Source: Bacteroidia bacterium (GTDB taxonomy: Bacteria; Bacteroidota; Bacteroidia; B-17B0; Aurantibacillaceae). Taken from it: a stretch of 64,000 nt of DNA. How positions within the stretch are numbered: the stretch's first letter is position 1; each line of letters begins with the position of its first letter. The translations under genes and the position numbers were made by a program. The stretch lies in assembly GCA_016787785.1 (NCBI GenBank), contig JAEUTO010000004.1, positions 62,001 to 126,000 of the forward strand. Reading direction: 5' to 3'. This document shows positions 8,957 through 16,776 of the stretch, in pieces. The notes under the pieces are model-generated. The model saw only the letters and a program-made list of their open reading frames with translations, searched no databases and was not told where the DNA came from.

Positions 8957-8990
8957 GAAAAAAGCCTCTTTAAATTAATAAAGAGGCTTT
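8957..8990 (-). terminator. Rho-independent terminator of acyl-CoA dehydrogenase gene
   Basis: A hairpin with arms AAAGCCTCTT and AAGAGGCTTT (8961-8970 and 8981-8990) and, on the minus strand, a following run of T. It starts 22 bp after the acyl-CoA dehydrogenase stop codon. Confidence 0.8.
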
Positions 8991-9011
8991 TAAAATAATG
9001 CATTGAAAAAA

Positions 9012-10151
9012 CTAAGCCAACAACTGGCGCGAGATTACAATACGTTGTACTTCGCTGGTACCTTCATATATCTGTGTTATCTTGGCATCGCGCATTAAAC
9101 GCTCTACATGATACTCTTTTACATAACCATAACCACCATGTACCTGAACAGCTTCGGTAGTTACCCACATTGCAGTTTCACTTGCGAAAACTTTTGCCAT
9201 TGCGCTTTCTTTATCTAAAGGTAAGTGTTGGTCTTTTAACCAGGCCGATCTGAAGATCAATAAACGCGATGCTTCAATACGTGTTGCCATATCGGCTAAT
9301 TTAAATTGTATAGCCTGGTGATTACAAATTTCTTTTCCAAATGCTTTGCGTTCTTTTGAATACGCTAATGCTAATTCATAAGCGCCACTAGCAATACCTA
9401 AAGCCTGAGATGCAATACCAATACGACCTCCACTTAAAGTTTTCATAGCGAATTTAAAACCAAATCCATCTTCGCCAATACGGTTTTCTTTTGGCACTTT
9501 TACATTATCAAACATTAACGAGTGTGTATCGCTTGCGCGAATACCCATTTTATTTTCTTTTGGTCCAACAGTAAAGCCAGGCATGCCTTTCTCAACAATT
9601 AAAGCATTAATGCCACGATGACCGGCTTCTACATTTGTTTGTGCAATTACTAAATAAGTAGATGCGCTATTTCCATTGGTGATCCAATTTTTTGTTCCGT
9701 TCAATAAATAATGGTCGCCCATATCTATTGCAGTAGTTCTTTGCGATGTAGCGTCGCTACCTGCTTCAGGCTCTGACAAACAAAAAGCACCTATTTTTTC
9801 TCCCTTTGCTAAAGGCACTAAATATTTTTGTTTTTGTTCTTCGGTTCCAAACGTTTCAAGTCCCCAACAAACTAAAGAATTGTTTACACTCATAACCACG
9901 CTGCATGAGGCATCAATTTTGGAGATCTCTTCCATTGCTAAAACATAAGAAACAGCATCCATGCCGCCTCCGCCGTACTTAGGATCAACCATCATGCCCA
10001 TAAACCCAAGCTCACCCATTTTCTTGATCTGCTCGGTTGGGAATTTCTGGTGCTCATCGCGTTCTATCACACCCGGCTTTAATTCAGTTTGTGCAAACTC
10101 GCGGGCCGCTTTTTGGATCATTAAGTGCTCTTCAGATAATTCAAAATGCAT
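9012..10151 (-). CDS. Acyl-CoA dehydrogenase (short-chain/butyryl type)
   Basis: A 379-residue soluble flavoenzyme of normal family length that oxidises acyl-CoA to the trans-2-enoyl-CoA, passing electrons to ETF. The FAD/substrate signatures are present: AFCLSEPEAGSDA (about residues 122-134) and, near the C-terminus, QVHGGYGYVKEYHVERLMRDAKI. The catalytic Glu is expected in IYEGTSEVQR, the position used by short-chain, butyryl and glutaryl enzymes. It stands alone between a terminator and its own promoter (10194-10224), so it is monocistronic. The acyl chain length is inferred from overall similarity to short/branched-chain enzymes and is not certain. Confidence 0.92.
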   Translation of the reverse strand: MHFELSEEHLMIQKAAREFAQTELKPGVIERDEHQKFPTEQIKKMGELGFMGMMVDPKYGGGGMDAVSYVLAMEEISKIDASCSVVMSVNNSLVCWGLETFGTEEQKQKYLVPLAKGEKIGAFCLSEPEAGSDATSQRTTAIDMGDHYLLNGTKNWITNGNSASTYLVIAQTNVEAGHRGINALIVEKGMPGFTVGPKENKMGIRASDTHSLMFDNVKVPKENRIGEDGFGFKFAMKTLSGGRIGIASQALGIASGAYELALAYSKERKAFGKEICNHQAIQFKLADMATRIEASRLLIFRSAWLKDQHLPLDKESAMAKVFASETAMWVTTEAVQVHGGYGYVKEYHVERLMRDAKITQIYEGTSEVQRIVISRQLLA

Positions 10152-10193
10152 TATATTTATGTTTTAAGGTTTATACTATTTTTTGTAACCTTG

Positions 10194-10224
10194 CAAATAT
10201 ATACGATTTAAGCTACCAAAACAA
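10194..10224 (-). promoter_or_regulatory. Bacteroidota-type promoter of the acyl-CoA dehydrogenase gene
   Basis: On the minus strand a perfect TAnnTTTG box (TATATTTG, 10201-10194) is preceded 20 bp upstream by TTG (10224-10222), matching the -33/-7 spacing of Bacteroidota housekeeping promoters. The start codon is about 43 bp downstream. Confidence 0.6.
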
Positions 10225-10253
10225 CAAAATTGGCTAAAGGAAACACACATAAA

Positions 10254-11303
10254 ATGACCATTTTAGGCCTGATGAGCGGTACCTCTTTAGACGGGCTCGA
10301 CCTTGCGTTATGTGAGTTTGAAAACAAGAACGGAAAATACAAATACAGGATCCTAAAAGCAGAAACAATTGCTTATACGCGATTGTGCGCCAGCACTTTA
10401 AAGCAGGTTCACAGTTTTAAAGCCCTGCAATACGCCTCAGTAAACGCTTCCTATGGAAAACTAATAGCCGATGAAGTAAACAAATTTTTAAAGAAAAGCA
10501 GTAAAAGACCAAAAGCCATTGCATCGCATGGACACACCGTTTTTCACAAACCCGAACTGGGATTTAGCACTCAAATTGGTTGCGGGGCAACAATTGCTGC
10601 CGTAACAAAAATAACAACAGTTTGCGATTTTAGAAGTTTAGATGTTGCTAATGGCGGACAAGGTGCGCCATTAGTGCCAATTGGCGATAAACTATTGTTT
10701 GGAAATTACGATGCCTGTTTAAATATTGGTGGTATTGCAAATATTTCGTTCGACAAAAAAGGAAAACGAATTGCATATGATATTTGCGAGGCCAATATGT
10801 TCTTAAATTATTTAGCCGAAAAAACAGGCAAAGCTTTTGATAAGGACGGAAAAATTGCGCGATCGGGAAAAGTAAATACAAAACTTTTAAAAGAACTAAA
10901 TGCTTTAGAATATTATTCAAAAACAGGAGCAAAATCTATTGGTAGAGAATGGTTCTCGGAAAATATTTTAAAACGTATTGAAAAGAGTAGGGTAGAACTA
11001 AATAATTTGTTGGCAACAGCAACAGAACATATCGCGCAAATAATTGCTAATGATCTGAACAAAAATAAAATTCAAAAAGTTTTGGTAACGGGTGGCGGCG
11101 CTTTTAATAACTATTTAATTGAACTGATCACTGAAAAAACGAAGGCTGAAATTGTTATTCCCGATGCGCAAATAATAAATTTTAAGGAAGCGTTAATTTT
11201 TGCTTTTTTGGGTTATTTACGATTGAATGAGCAAATAAATACTTTGAGTTCTGTAACCGGAGCGAAGAGTGATAGTGTTGGGGGAGCGGTTTACTTAATG
11301 TAA
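10254..11303 (+). CDS. anmK: Anhydro-N-acetylmuramic acid kinase
   Basis: AnmK phosphorylates and opens 1,6-anhydroMurNAc released during murein turnover, giving MurNAc-6-P for recycling. Family landmarks are all present: N-terminal GLMSGTSLDGLDLAL, the FRSLDVANGGQGAPLVP stretch, NIGGIANIS, and the ATP-binding VTGGGAFN. The frame is open back to a TTG at 10230, but the ATG at 10254 places the MSGTSLDG motif at the usual distance from the N-terminus and is preceded by an AAAGGA-like sequence, so 349 residues is the better model. It is divergent from the acyl-CoA dehydrogenase gene and followed by the convergent alkyltransferase-like gene. Confidence 0.92.
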   Translation: MTILGLMSGTSLDGLDLALCEFENKNGKYKYRILKAETIAYTRLCASTLKQVHSFKALQYASVNASYGKLIADEVNKFLKKSSKRPKAIASHGHTVFHKPELGFSTQIGCGATIAAVTKITTVCDFRSLDVANGGQGAPLVPIGDKLLFGNYDACLNIGGIANISFDKKGKRIAYDICEANMFLNYLAEKTGKAFDKDGKIARSGKVNTKLLKELNALEYYSKTGAKSIGREWFSENILKRIEKSRVELNNLLATATEHIAQIIANDLNKNKIQKVLVTGGGAFNNYLIELITEKTKAEIVIPDAQIINFKEALIFAFLGYLRLNEQINTLSSVTGAKSDSVGGAVYLM

Positions 11304-11357
11304 AATTTAAGAGGTAAAACGGACAATGTAATTTACCGCCATTTGCCATCTTCCCTT

Positions 11358-11693
11358 TTACATTTGTAATTCAACAAACGGATCCCAGTATAATTTTTTA
11401 AAATCAACCACTTTATCGTCCTTCACTTTAATTTTTTCCTTCTCTAATAATTCCTGCATTTGGTAAGGTGTTTCGAAATGATGTTTACCTGTTAGTAAAC
11501 CATTTCTATTTACAACGCGGTGTGCAGGTACTTTTGGTTTTACGTTGTGTGCGCCATTCATAGCATAACCAACCACGCGTGAAGAAGATTTTGCACCAAG
11601 ATAAGCGGCAATAGCGCCATAGCTGGTAACTCTGCCTTTTGGGATTAAACGCACTACCTGGTAAACCATTTGAAAAAAGTCCTTCTCTGCCAT
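11358..11693 (-). CDS. Alkyltransferase-like protein (MGMT fold, no catalytic Cys)
   Basis: A 111-residue protein equal to the C-terminal DNA-binding domain of O6-alkylguanine alkyltransferase. The helix-turn-helix region GRVTSYGAIAAYLGAKSSSR and the arginine finger are recognisable. The active-site motif PCHRV of true methyltransferases reads PAHRV here, so the acceptor cysteine is an alanine. Such alkyltransferase-like proteins bind and flip O6-alkylguanine without repairing it and hand the lesion to nucleotide excision repair. It is downstream of a phosphatase gene that ends 85 bp before on its far side, without clear operon logic. Confidence 0.88.
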   Translation of the reverse strand: MAEKDFFQMVYQVVRLIPKGRVTSYGAIAAYLGAKSSSRVVGYAMNGAHNVKPKVPAHRVVNRNGLLTGKHHFETPYQMQELLEKEKIKVKDDKVVDFKKLYWDPFVELQM

Positions 11694-11712
11694 TATTAAA
11701 GCTTAAATCTAA

Positions 11713-11806
11713 ATTCTTATTCCAATCGGGCAAACATTCCTTCGACAAGCACAGTATAAATTGACTCGTTTGCCTTTTTATATTCTTATTCCAATGAGGC
11801 AAACAT
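11713..11806. repeat. 25-bp direct repeat at the 3' end of the phosphatase gene
   Basis: The sequence ATTCTTATTCCAATnnGGCA and the following AACAT occur at 11713-11737 and again at 11782-11806. The second copy encodes the last residues (VCLIGIRI) of the TPR/SpoIIE phosphatase on the minus strand; the first is downstream of its stop, so it is a partial duplication of the gene's end. Confidence 0.6.
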
Positions 11807-13754
11807 CGTCAATTTGTTCAAGATCGCCTTGCCATTCTGTTAGTGCTATTTCTAATTTTTGTTTTATGCTTTTCATATCTTCAGAAGCGTGTTTTATTAA
11901 TAATTCTTCCAAACGCTTATACATGAATTTTTTTCCTTGTCGGTACAAATTGCCTTGTATGCGCGCAGTTGGTCCGCCAAACTGATCTGCATATCCATCG
12001 GTGAACATCACAATCACATCACCTTTTTTAAGATCCATTTCTGTGTTCTTAAAAACATGTTTACGCATATCCACATCAGCACTAATGGGTTGTTTATCGG
12101 CTTTTATCACCTGTAAAATACTATCACGAATTAAATAAATGCTATTATTGGCGCCGGCAAAATTTAATTTTAAATTTTTTCGGTTAACTTCAATAAGACT
12201 CATATCCATACCATCTTTTATCTGTTGGGTTGGATCTTCTTTTTTGAAAAAGCGTGGTAACTCAATATTTAAATAATTTAAAATTTCTGAAGGATTTTTA
12301 TGTTGATCGCCTTCATCTATTTTATTTAATAAAGAATAAGCAACCAAACTCATAAAAGCTCCGGGCACGCCGTGCCCCGTACAATCGCAGCAGGCTATTA
12401 AGAACGAATCATCAATTTTTTTACTTGCCCAATAAAAATCACCGCTCACAATATCTTTTGGTTTGTACAAAACAAAATGCTCACCTACTTTTTGTTTTAA
12501 TTCATTTTCAGTTGGTAAAATACCTTCCTGTATACGTTTCGAATAATAAATGCTATCAAGAATTTCTTTTTTCTGATGCGTGATCTCAGATTTTTGTTCT
12601 TCCAATAAAACATTGGCCTTGCGTTTATCTCTAAATAATTTATAAAAGAAAAATATTCCGCCAATTAATAAAAGCGATAAACTGCTTACTAAAATTAAAA
12701 AAGCTTTATTTCTTTTTAATTGTAGCGATTTATTAATGTTGTTGAGTTTTTGTATCTCCAGCTCTTTTTCAACTTTATAATTTTTATAGTTGTTCTCCGT
12801 CTCACTAGATTTCTGCATTTTTTCAGCATTGATAAGGCTGTCTGAGTATTGATAATATACTACAAGTGCTGAATAAGCCTTTTCATAATCTTTTAGCCCA
12901 TAATAGGCAGCATTTAAGGCTAGATAATTTTTTCTATATTCCTGAAAATCTGATGGTGGAATTATCATTATATTCTTTTCAAAGAAGGAAATGGCTTTTT
13001 TATAATCGCCAACAAAATTATAATACGATCCGGAAAAAAAATAAAGCGCCATATACTGATCGTTCGTGTGCTCGGTTATTTCAAAATATTTATTTATTGA
13101 GTCAATTTGTTGTTTTGCCTTAACACGATCATTAAGATATATGTACGATTGCATTTTGTTGCCATAAAGAGAAGGCAGGAATTCGTATTTTTTGGTGTCT
13201 TTTGCTATCTTCTCACTTTTGGAAATATAATACAGTCCCATGTTGGGCATTGAAATATTATTATAATCAACACTAAGATTATTAGCGGCAGAAAACTGTG
13301 ACTCAAGGTCATTAAGCTCGAGCGCTATATTGTAATTTTTTCTGAAATAGTAGATCGCCTTTTTACTATTCCCCTGATCAGAGGAAATAATGCCCAGGTA
13401 ATTATATATTGCTGACTGAATTCGTTTTAATTTTAGCTCATCAGCCAATGGTAATGCTTTATATAAATAGCTGATGGATTTGTCATACTGCGAGTAATTA
13501 AAATAAAACATACCCCTGATCACATCGGTCAATATCGAAAATTTTGCTTGTTTCGACGAGACTGCTATAGCTTCTAATGTATCGCACCACTTTATTTTAT
13601 ACTCAAGGCTAGTTTCTGATTTAAATAGCAAGCCTTGAATTTTTTTATACTTAACAGTGTCATTCAATGAAGAATTAAATATAATAGATAGACTATCCGT
13701 TTGAGAAAAGCCAATACTTGAAAAGAATAGAAATATGTAGACGATTTTTTTAAT
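11778..13754 (-). CDS. TPR-containing SpoIIE/PP2C-type serine phosphatase
   Basis: The N-terminal part carries TPR helices, then one transmembrane helix (NKAFLILVSSLSLLLIGG, about 345-370 of the extended model), a coiled coil, and a SpoIIE/PP2C domain with DFYWASK, CDCTGHGVPGAFMS and FTDGYADQFGG metal-binding motifs. This layout is a common Bacteroidota sensor phosphatase with a periplasmic TPR domain acting on phosphoserine partners such as anti-anti-sigma factors. The first conventional start is a TTG at 13667, but the same frame continues upstream without a stop and encodes a good signal peptide (KKIVYIFLFFSSIGFSQ) that begins after ATT at 13754. There is no ATG, GTG or TTG in that stretch, so AUU initiation is proposed. 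The minimal model is 11778-13667. Confidence 0.82.
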   Translation of the reverse strand: MKKIVYIFLFFSSIGFSQTDSLSIIFNSSLNDTVKYKKIQGLLFKSETSLEYKIKWCDTLEAIAVSSKQAKFSILTDVIRGMFYFNYSQYDKSISYLYKALPLADELKLKRIQSAIYNYLGIISSDQGNSKKAIYYFRKNYNIALELNDLESQFSAANNLSVDYNNISMPNMGLYYISKSEKIAKDTKKYEFLPSLYGNKMQSYIYLNDRVKAKQQIDSINKYFEITEHTNDQYMALYFFSGSYYNFVGDYKKAISFFEKNIMIIPPSDFQEYRKNYLALNAAYYGLKDYEKAYSALVVYYQYSDSLINAEKMQKSSETENNYKNYKVEKELEIQKLNNINKSLQLKRNKAFLILVSSLSLLLIGGIFFFYKLFRDKRKANVLLEEQKSEITHQKKEILDSIYYSKRIQEGILPTENELKQKVGEHFVLYKPKDIVSGDFYWASKKIDDSFLIACCDCTGHGVPGAFMSLVAYSLLNKIDEGDQHKNPSEILNYLNIELPRFFKKEDPTQQIKDGMDMSLIEVNRKNLKLNFAGANNSIYLIRDSILQVIKADKQPISADVDMRKHVFKNTEMDLKKGDVIVMFTDGYADQFGGPTARIQGNLYRQGKKFMYKRLEELLIKHASEDMKSIKQKLEIALTEWQGDLEQIDDVCLIGIRI

Positions 13755-13833
13755 AAGGTAATAAAATTACAGTTTTTATTTCAGCGTATCAAAAAGAAAG
13801 AGTAACATACTTTTTAAATCTTCATTTAATAGT

Positions 13834-13848
13834 TATCTTTGCACCCTA
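13834..13848 (+). promoter_or_regulatory. -7 promoter box immediately upstream of gltX
   Basis: A perfect TAnnTTTG box (TATCTTTG, 13834-13841) ends six bases before the gltX ATG at 13848. Transcription from it would begin at or very near the start codon, giving a leaderless or nearly leaderless message. Confidence 0.55.
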
Positions 13849-15362
13849 TGGAAAAACGTGTTAGAGTTAGATTTGCGCCTAGTCCAACAGGCGGGTTGCA
13901 TATGGGTGGTGTACGCACCGCTTTGTTTAACTATCTTTTCGCCAAAAAGCATGGCGGTGATTTTATATTGCGTATTGAAGATACCGATCAAACCCGCTTT
14001 GTAAAAGGCGCCGAAGAGTATATTATTGAGGCATTAAAATGGTGTGGCATTGAACCAAACGAAGGTGTAGGTTTTGGTGACGGCCCCCATAAACCATATC
14101 GTCAGAGTGAGCGCAAAGAGCTTGGTATCTATAAAAAATATGCCGATAAATTAATTGCAAGTGGCCATGCCTATTACGCTTTTGATACCGAGGAAGAACT
14201 AAATGATATGCGCAAACGTTTAGAAGCTGCTAAAGTTGTGGCGCCGCAGTACAATGCTGTGACGCGCCAGAACATGCGTAACTCAACAACTTTAGGCGAA
14301 GACGAGGTAAAGAAATTATTAGCCGAAGGTGCTAAGTATGTAGTGCGTTTAAAAGTACCACGTAATGAAGAAATTCGTTTTAATGATATTATTCGCGGCT
14401 GGGTAACCGTTAACTCTGCACAAGTTGATGATAAAGTGTTATTAAAAAGTGATGGAATGCCAACTTATCATTTGGCGCATATTGTGGATGATATTGAAAT
14501 GGAAATTTCGCATGCGGTGCGTGGCGAAGAATGGTTGCCTAGCGCCCCGGCTCATATATTAATATATCGTTATTTAGGTTTGGAAGAACAAATGCCAAAA
14601 TTAGCGCATTTGCCTCTGATCCTAAATCCGGATGGCAATGGAAAGATCAGTAAGCGCGAAGCAAGGTTTCCCGTTTTTCCATTAAGCTGGCAAGATCCAC
14701 GCGAAACTGCGCCTTATATTGGTTATAAAGAGTCAGGTTATTATCCTGAAGCTTTTGTAAATATTTTAGCGCTTTTAGGATGGAATCCGGGTAACAATGA
14801 AGAAATTTTTTCTGTTGCAGAGCTAGCAGAATTATTTTCATTTGAACGTGTGCACAAATCAGGTGCAAAATTTGATCCCGAAAAAGCTAAATGGTTCAAC
14901 CAACAATATTTACGTAAACAATCAGATGCCGATCTTGCAAAAGCTTTTAAACCTATTTTAAAAGAAAAAGGTTTTGAAAAAGATGAAGCGTTTATGATCG
15001 ACTTTTGTAAACTGGTAAAAGAAAAAGTACAATTCGTTCATGAGTTCTGGGAGCACGGTAAATATGTTTTTGAAGCACCAACCACGTATGATGAAAAGGT
15101 AATTACAAAAAAATGGAATCCTCAAAACAAAGATTTGTTTGTTAGGGTATTAGATACATTTAAGAATATCAACGATTGGAATGCAATTACACTTCATGAT
15201 ACGTTTGAAGCTTTGGTAAAAGATGCTGGTAAAATAGATATGCAGTTATTGCGTGTACTAACTACCGGTGTAGCTGGTGGCCCTCAGCTATTTGATATGC
15301 TTGCTTTAATCGGCAAAGAAGAAGTTTTAAAACGTTTGGAAACGGCTTTGAGTAAACTTTAG
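13848..15362 (+). CDS. gltX: Glutamyl-tRNA synthetase
   Basis: Class I aminoacyl-tRNA synthetase that charges tRNA-Glu. The HIGH signature is present as LHMGG inside FAPSPTGGLHMGGVRTALF and the KMSKS loop as GKISKRE. The Rossmann core, stem-contact and helical anticodon-binding parts give 504 residues, a normal length for the family. The frame is open to a TTG at 13839, but ATG at 13848 puts the protein at the usual MEKRVRVRFAPSPTG start. The gene ends 7 bp before the convergent DUF6427-like gene, with no hairpin between them. Confidence 0.95.
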   Translation: MEKRVRVRFAPSPTGGLHMGGVRTALFNYLFAKKHGGDFILRIEDTDQTRFVKGAEEYIIEALKWCGIEPNEGVGFGDGPHKPYRQSERKELGIYKKYADKLIASGHAYYAFDTEEELNDMRKRLEAAKVVAPQYNAVTRQNMRNSTTLGEDEVKKLLAEGAKYVVRLKVPRNEEIRFNDIIRGWVTVNSAQVDDKVLLKSDGMPTYHLAHIVDDIEMEISHAVRGEEWLPSAPAHILIYRYLGLEEQMPKLAHLPLILNPDGNGKISKREARFPVFPLSWQDPRETAPYIGYKESGYYPEAFVNILALLGWNPGNNEEIFSVAELAELFSFERVHKSGAKFDPEKAKWFNQQYLRKQSDADLAKAFKPILKEKGFEKDEAFMIDFCKLVKEKVQFVHEFWEHGKYVFEAPTTYDEKVITKKWNPQNKDLFVRVLDTFKNINDWNAITLHDTFEALVKDAGKIDMQLLRVLTTGVAGGPQLFDMLALIGKEEVLKRLETALSKL

Positions 15363-15369
15363 TATTTTT

Positions 15370-16356
15370 CTAAATAGCATTAAATTCTCCCAAGAAGATA
15401 ACCACCATACAAAGAATAAAAAACACAAGAATTGTGTTTGTGATCTTTGTTTGCTTTAGTCCGTATAAAAAATCGCCAATAAAGAACGACAACGGAAAAG
15501 CGTAGGTTAAAATAATGCTCGAACTGTTTGCGCCGCCAGAAAAGAAACCAAAAGTAGAAAAGAAAAGTACCCAAAGTAAAATTGTTTTGGTACGTTGTTT
15601 CTTTACAGTATTGCCAAAACCAACAACAAAACTTTGAAATACGGATATCAATAATGTTATTACAAGAAAAGTGGTTAGAGGCAAATAATACTCGCTAAAC
15701 GAAGGCGGCTTTAAGAATTGTAAAAATAAACTTACCGATTTAAAAAGATACCACTGCGTAAAATCACTTAAATAAGCAATGCCTTCGCAAATAAAAATGG
15801 GCGCTAAAAAACCTAAAATAGCAATGGCCCAATCGCGCCAATAAAAAGGACGTAAAATTAAAAGCACAATAAAAAATAAAGGAAAACTAATTACACTCGA
15901 AACAGTTATATATGCCGAAATGCTCAACCAAAAAGCTGCTTCAAACAAATGGTTCAAAACATTTTCTTTACGATAGGTGTCTAATAATTTGTAAACAGAA
16001 TACAACACAAAAACATTTGTAAAAATTTGTGGCGTTATTTGTTGCGGATTGACTGAAACGATACTAAGGCATAAAAAAATGAACACCGGGAAATAATTCA
16101 ATTTTTCGGTCACTTCTTGTTTTACAGAGATCAAACTTATGAGAACAACCCCAAGACCAACAAACAAAAAATTTAAAAGAATTATAAACAGCCTGTTTGT
16201 TACTTTTTGCGAGAAATAGTTATAAAAAAGATCGGGGTAATTGTTGAATTCCAGACTTTTAGGTGCAAAATACAGGAGCGTGGCCGAGGCTACAAAAATA
16301 ACACCTAACAGCACTAAACTCCCCCTGATACCCTTATTTAAAAAGCCTGCAAACAC
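15370..16356 (-). CDS. DUF6427-like polytopic membrane protein
   Basis: A 328-residue, very hydrophobic protein with about ten predicted membrane helices and few charged residues, resembling the Bacteroidota family DUF6427. A conserved-looking loop LRPFYWRDWAIAILGFLAPIF is present (about residues 165-186). No catalytic motif is evident and the function is unknown. It is divergent from the 66-residue DUF6341-like gene, an arrangement I recall from other Bacteroidota, which suggests the two small membrane proteins are functionally linked. Confidence 0.65.
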   Translation of the reverse strand: MFAGFLNKGIRGSLVLLGVIFVASATLLYFAPKSLEFNNYPDLFYNYFSQKVTNRLFIILLNFLFVGLGVVLISLISVKQEVTEKLNYFPVFIFLCLSIVSVNPQQITPQIFTNVFVLYSVYKLLDTYRKENVLNHLFEAAFWLSISAYITVSSVISFPLFFIVLLILRPFYWRDWAIAILGFLAPIFICEGIAYLSDFTQWYLFKSVSLFLQFLKPPSFSEYYLPLTTFLVITLLISVFQSFVVGFGNTVKKQRTKTILLWVLFFSTFGFFSGGANSSSIILTYAFPLSFFIGDFLYGLKQTKITNTILVFFILCMVVIFLGEFNAI

Positions 16357-16381
16357 TATTTTTTTATTTCTAAATTATTGC

Positions 16382-16389
16382 TATTTTTG
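16382..16389 (+). promoter_or_regulatory. -7 promoter box (TATTTTTG)
   Basis: A perfect match to TAnnTTTG in the divergent 60-bp gap, 27 bp upstream of the ATG of the DUF6341-like gene. Confidence 0.4.
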
Positions 16390-16416
16390 TTCGGTAAACT
16401 TACAAATTAAAAAGAT

Positions 16417-16617
16417 ATGACAAGCTTAATGATCACATGGACCGACATTTTTGAAGGAATTGGCGAATTCTCGTATTGGGTATTTAAAGGAATGAGAGTT
16501 TTAGGTCATGGTCCAAATGTGTTTATTTCTCTTTTTGTTGTTGGTATGCTAACTTATTGGACAATATATTTATTGAAATATAAGAAGCAATCTAAACGCA
16601 CAGGTATTCCTGATTAA
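16417..16617 (+). CDS. Small DUF6341-like membrane protein
   Basis: A 66-residue protein with a short amphipathic N-terminal part (DIFEGIGEFSYWVFKGMRVL), one clear transmembrane helix (NVFISLFVVGMLTYWTIYLL) and a basic cytoplasmic tail. Its size and pattern fit the small Bacteroidota family DUF6341. Function unknown. A TAnnTTTG box lies upstream and the divergent partner is the DUF6427-like gene. Coding status is supported by the promoter, ATG start and conserved neighbourhood rather than by any catalytic motif. Confidence 0.65.
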   Translation: MTSLMITWTDIFEGIGEFSYWVFKGMRVLGHGPNVFISLFVVGMLTYWTIYLLKYKKQSKRTGIPD

Positions 16618-16776
16618 TCAATCTGATTTCTTGCGATCAATTTCTACCACTTGCTTTTTGTAAGTGATTTCTTTTTAGTTTATTACAGAATTTATTTATT
16701 GGTATACTGTTAATTAATATTAATCGCCTATTGTGTAAAGAGATTATTATTTTATATTGCTCTCTTAAAAAACAGC

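Noticed and set aside
11506-11802. 98-residue minus-strand open frame overlapping the alkyltransferase-like gene
   Set aside because: A shadow frame created by the alkyltransferase-like gene and the duplicated end of the phosphatase gene.
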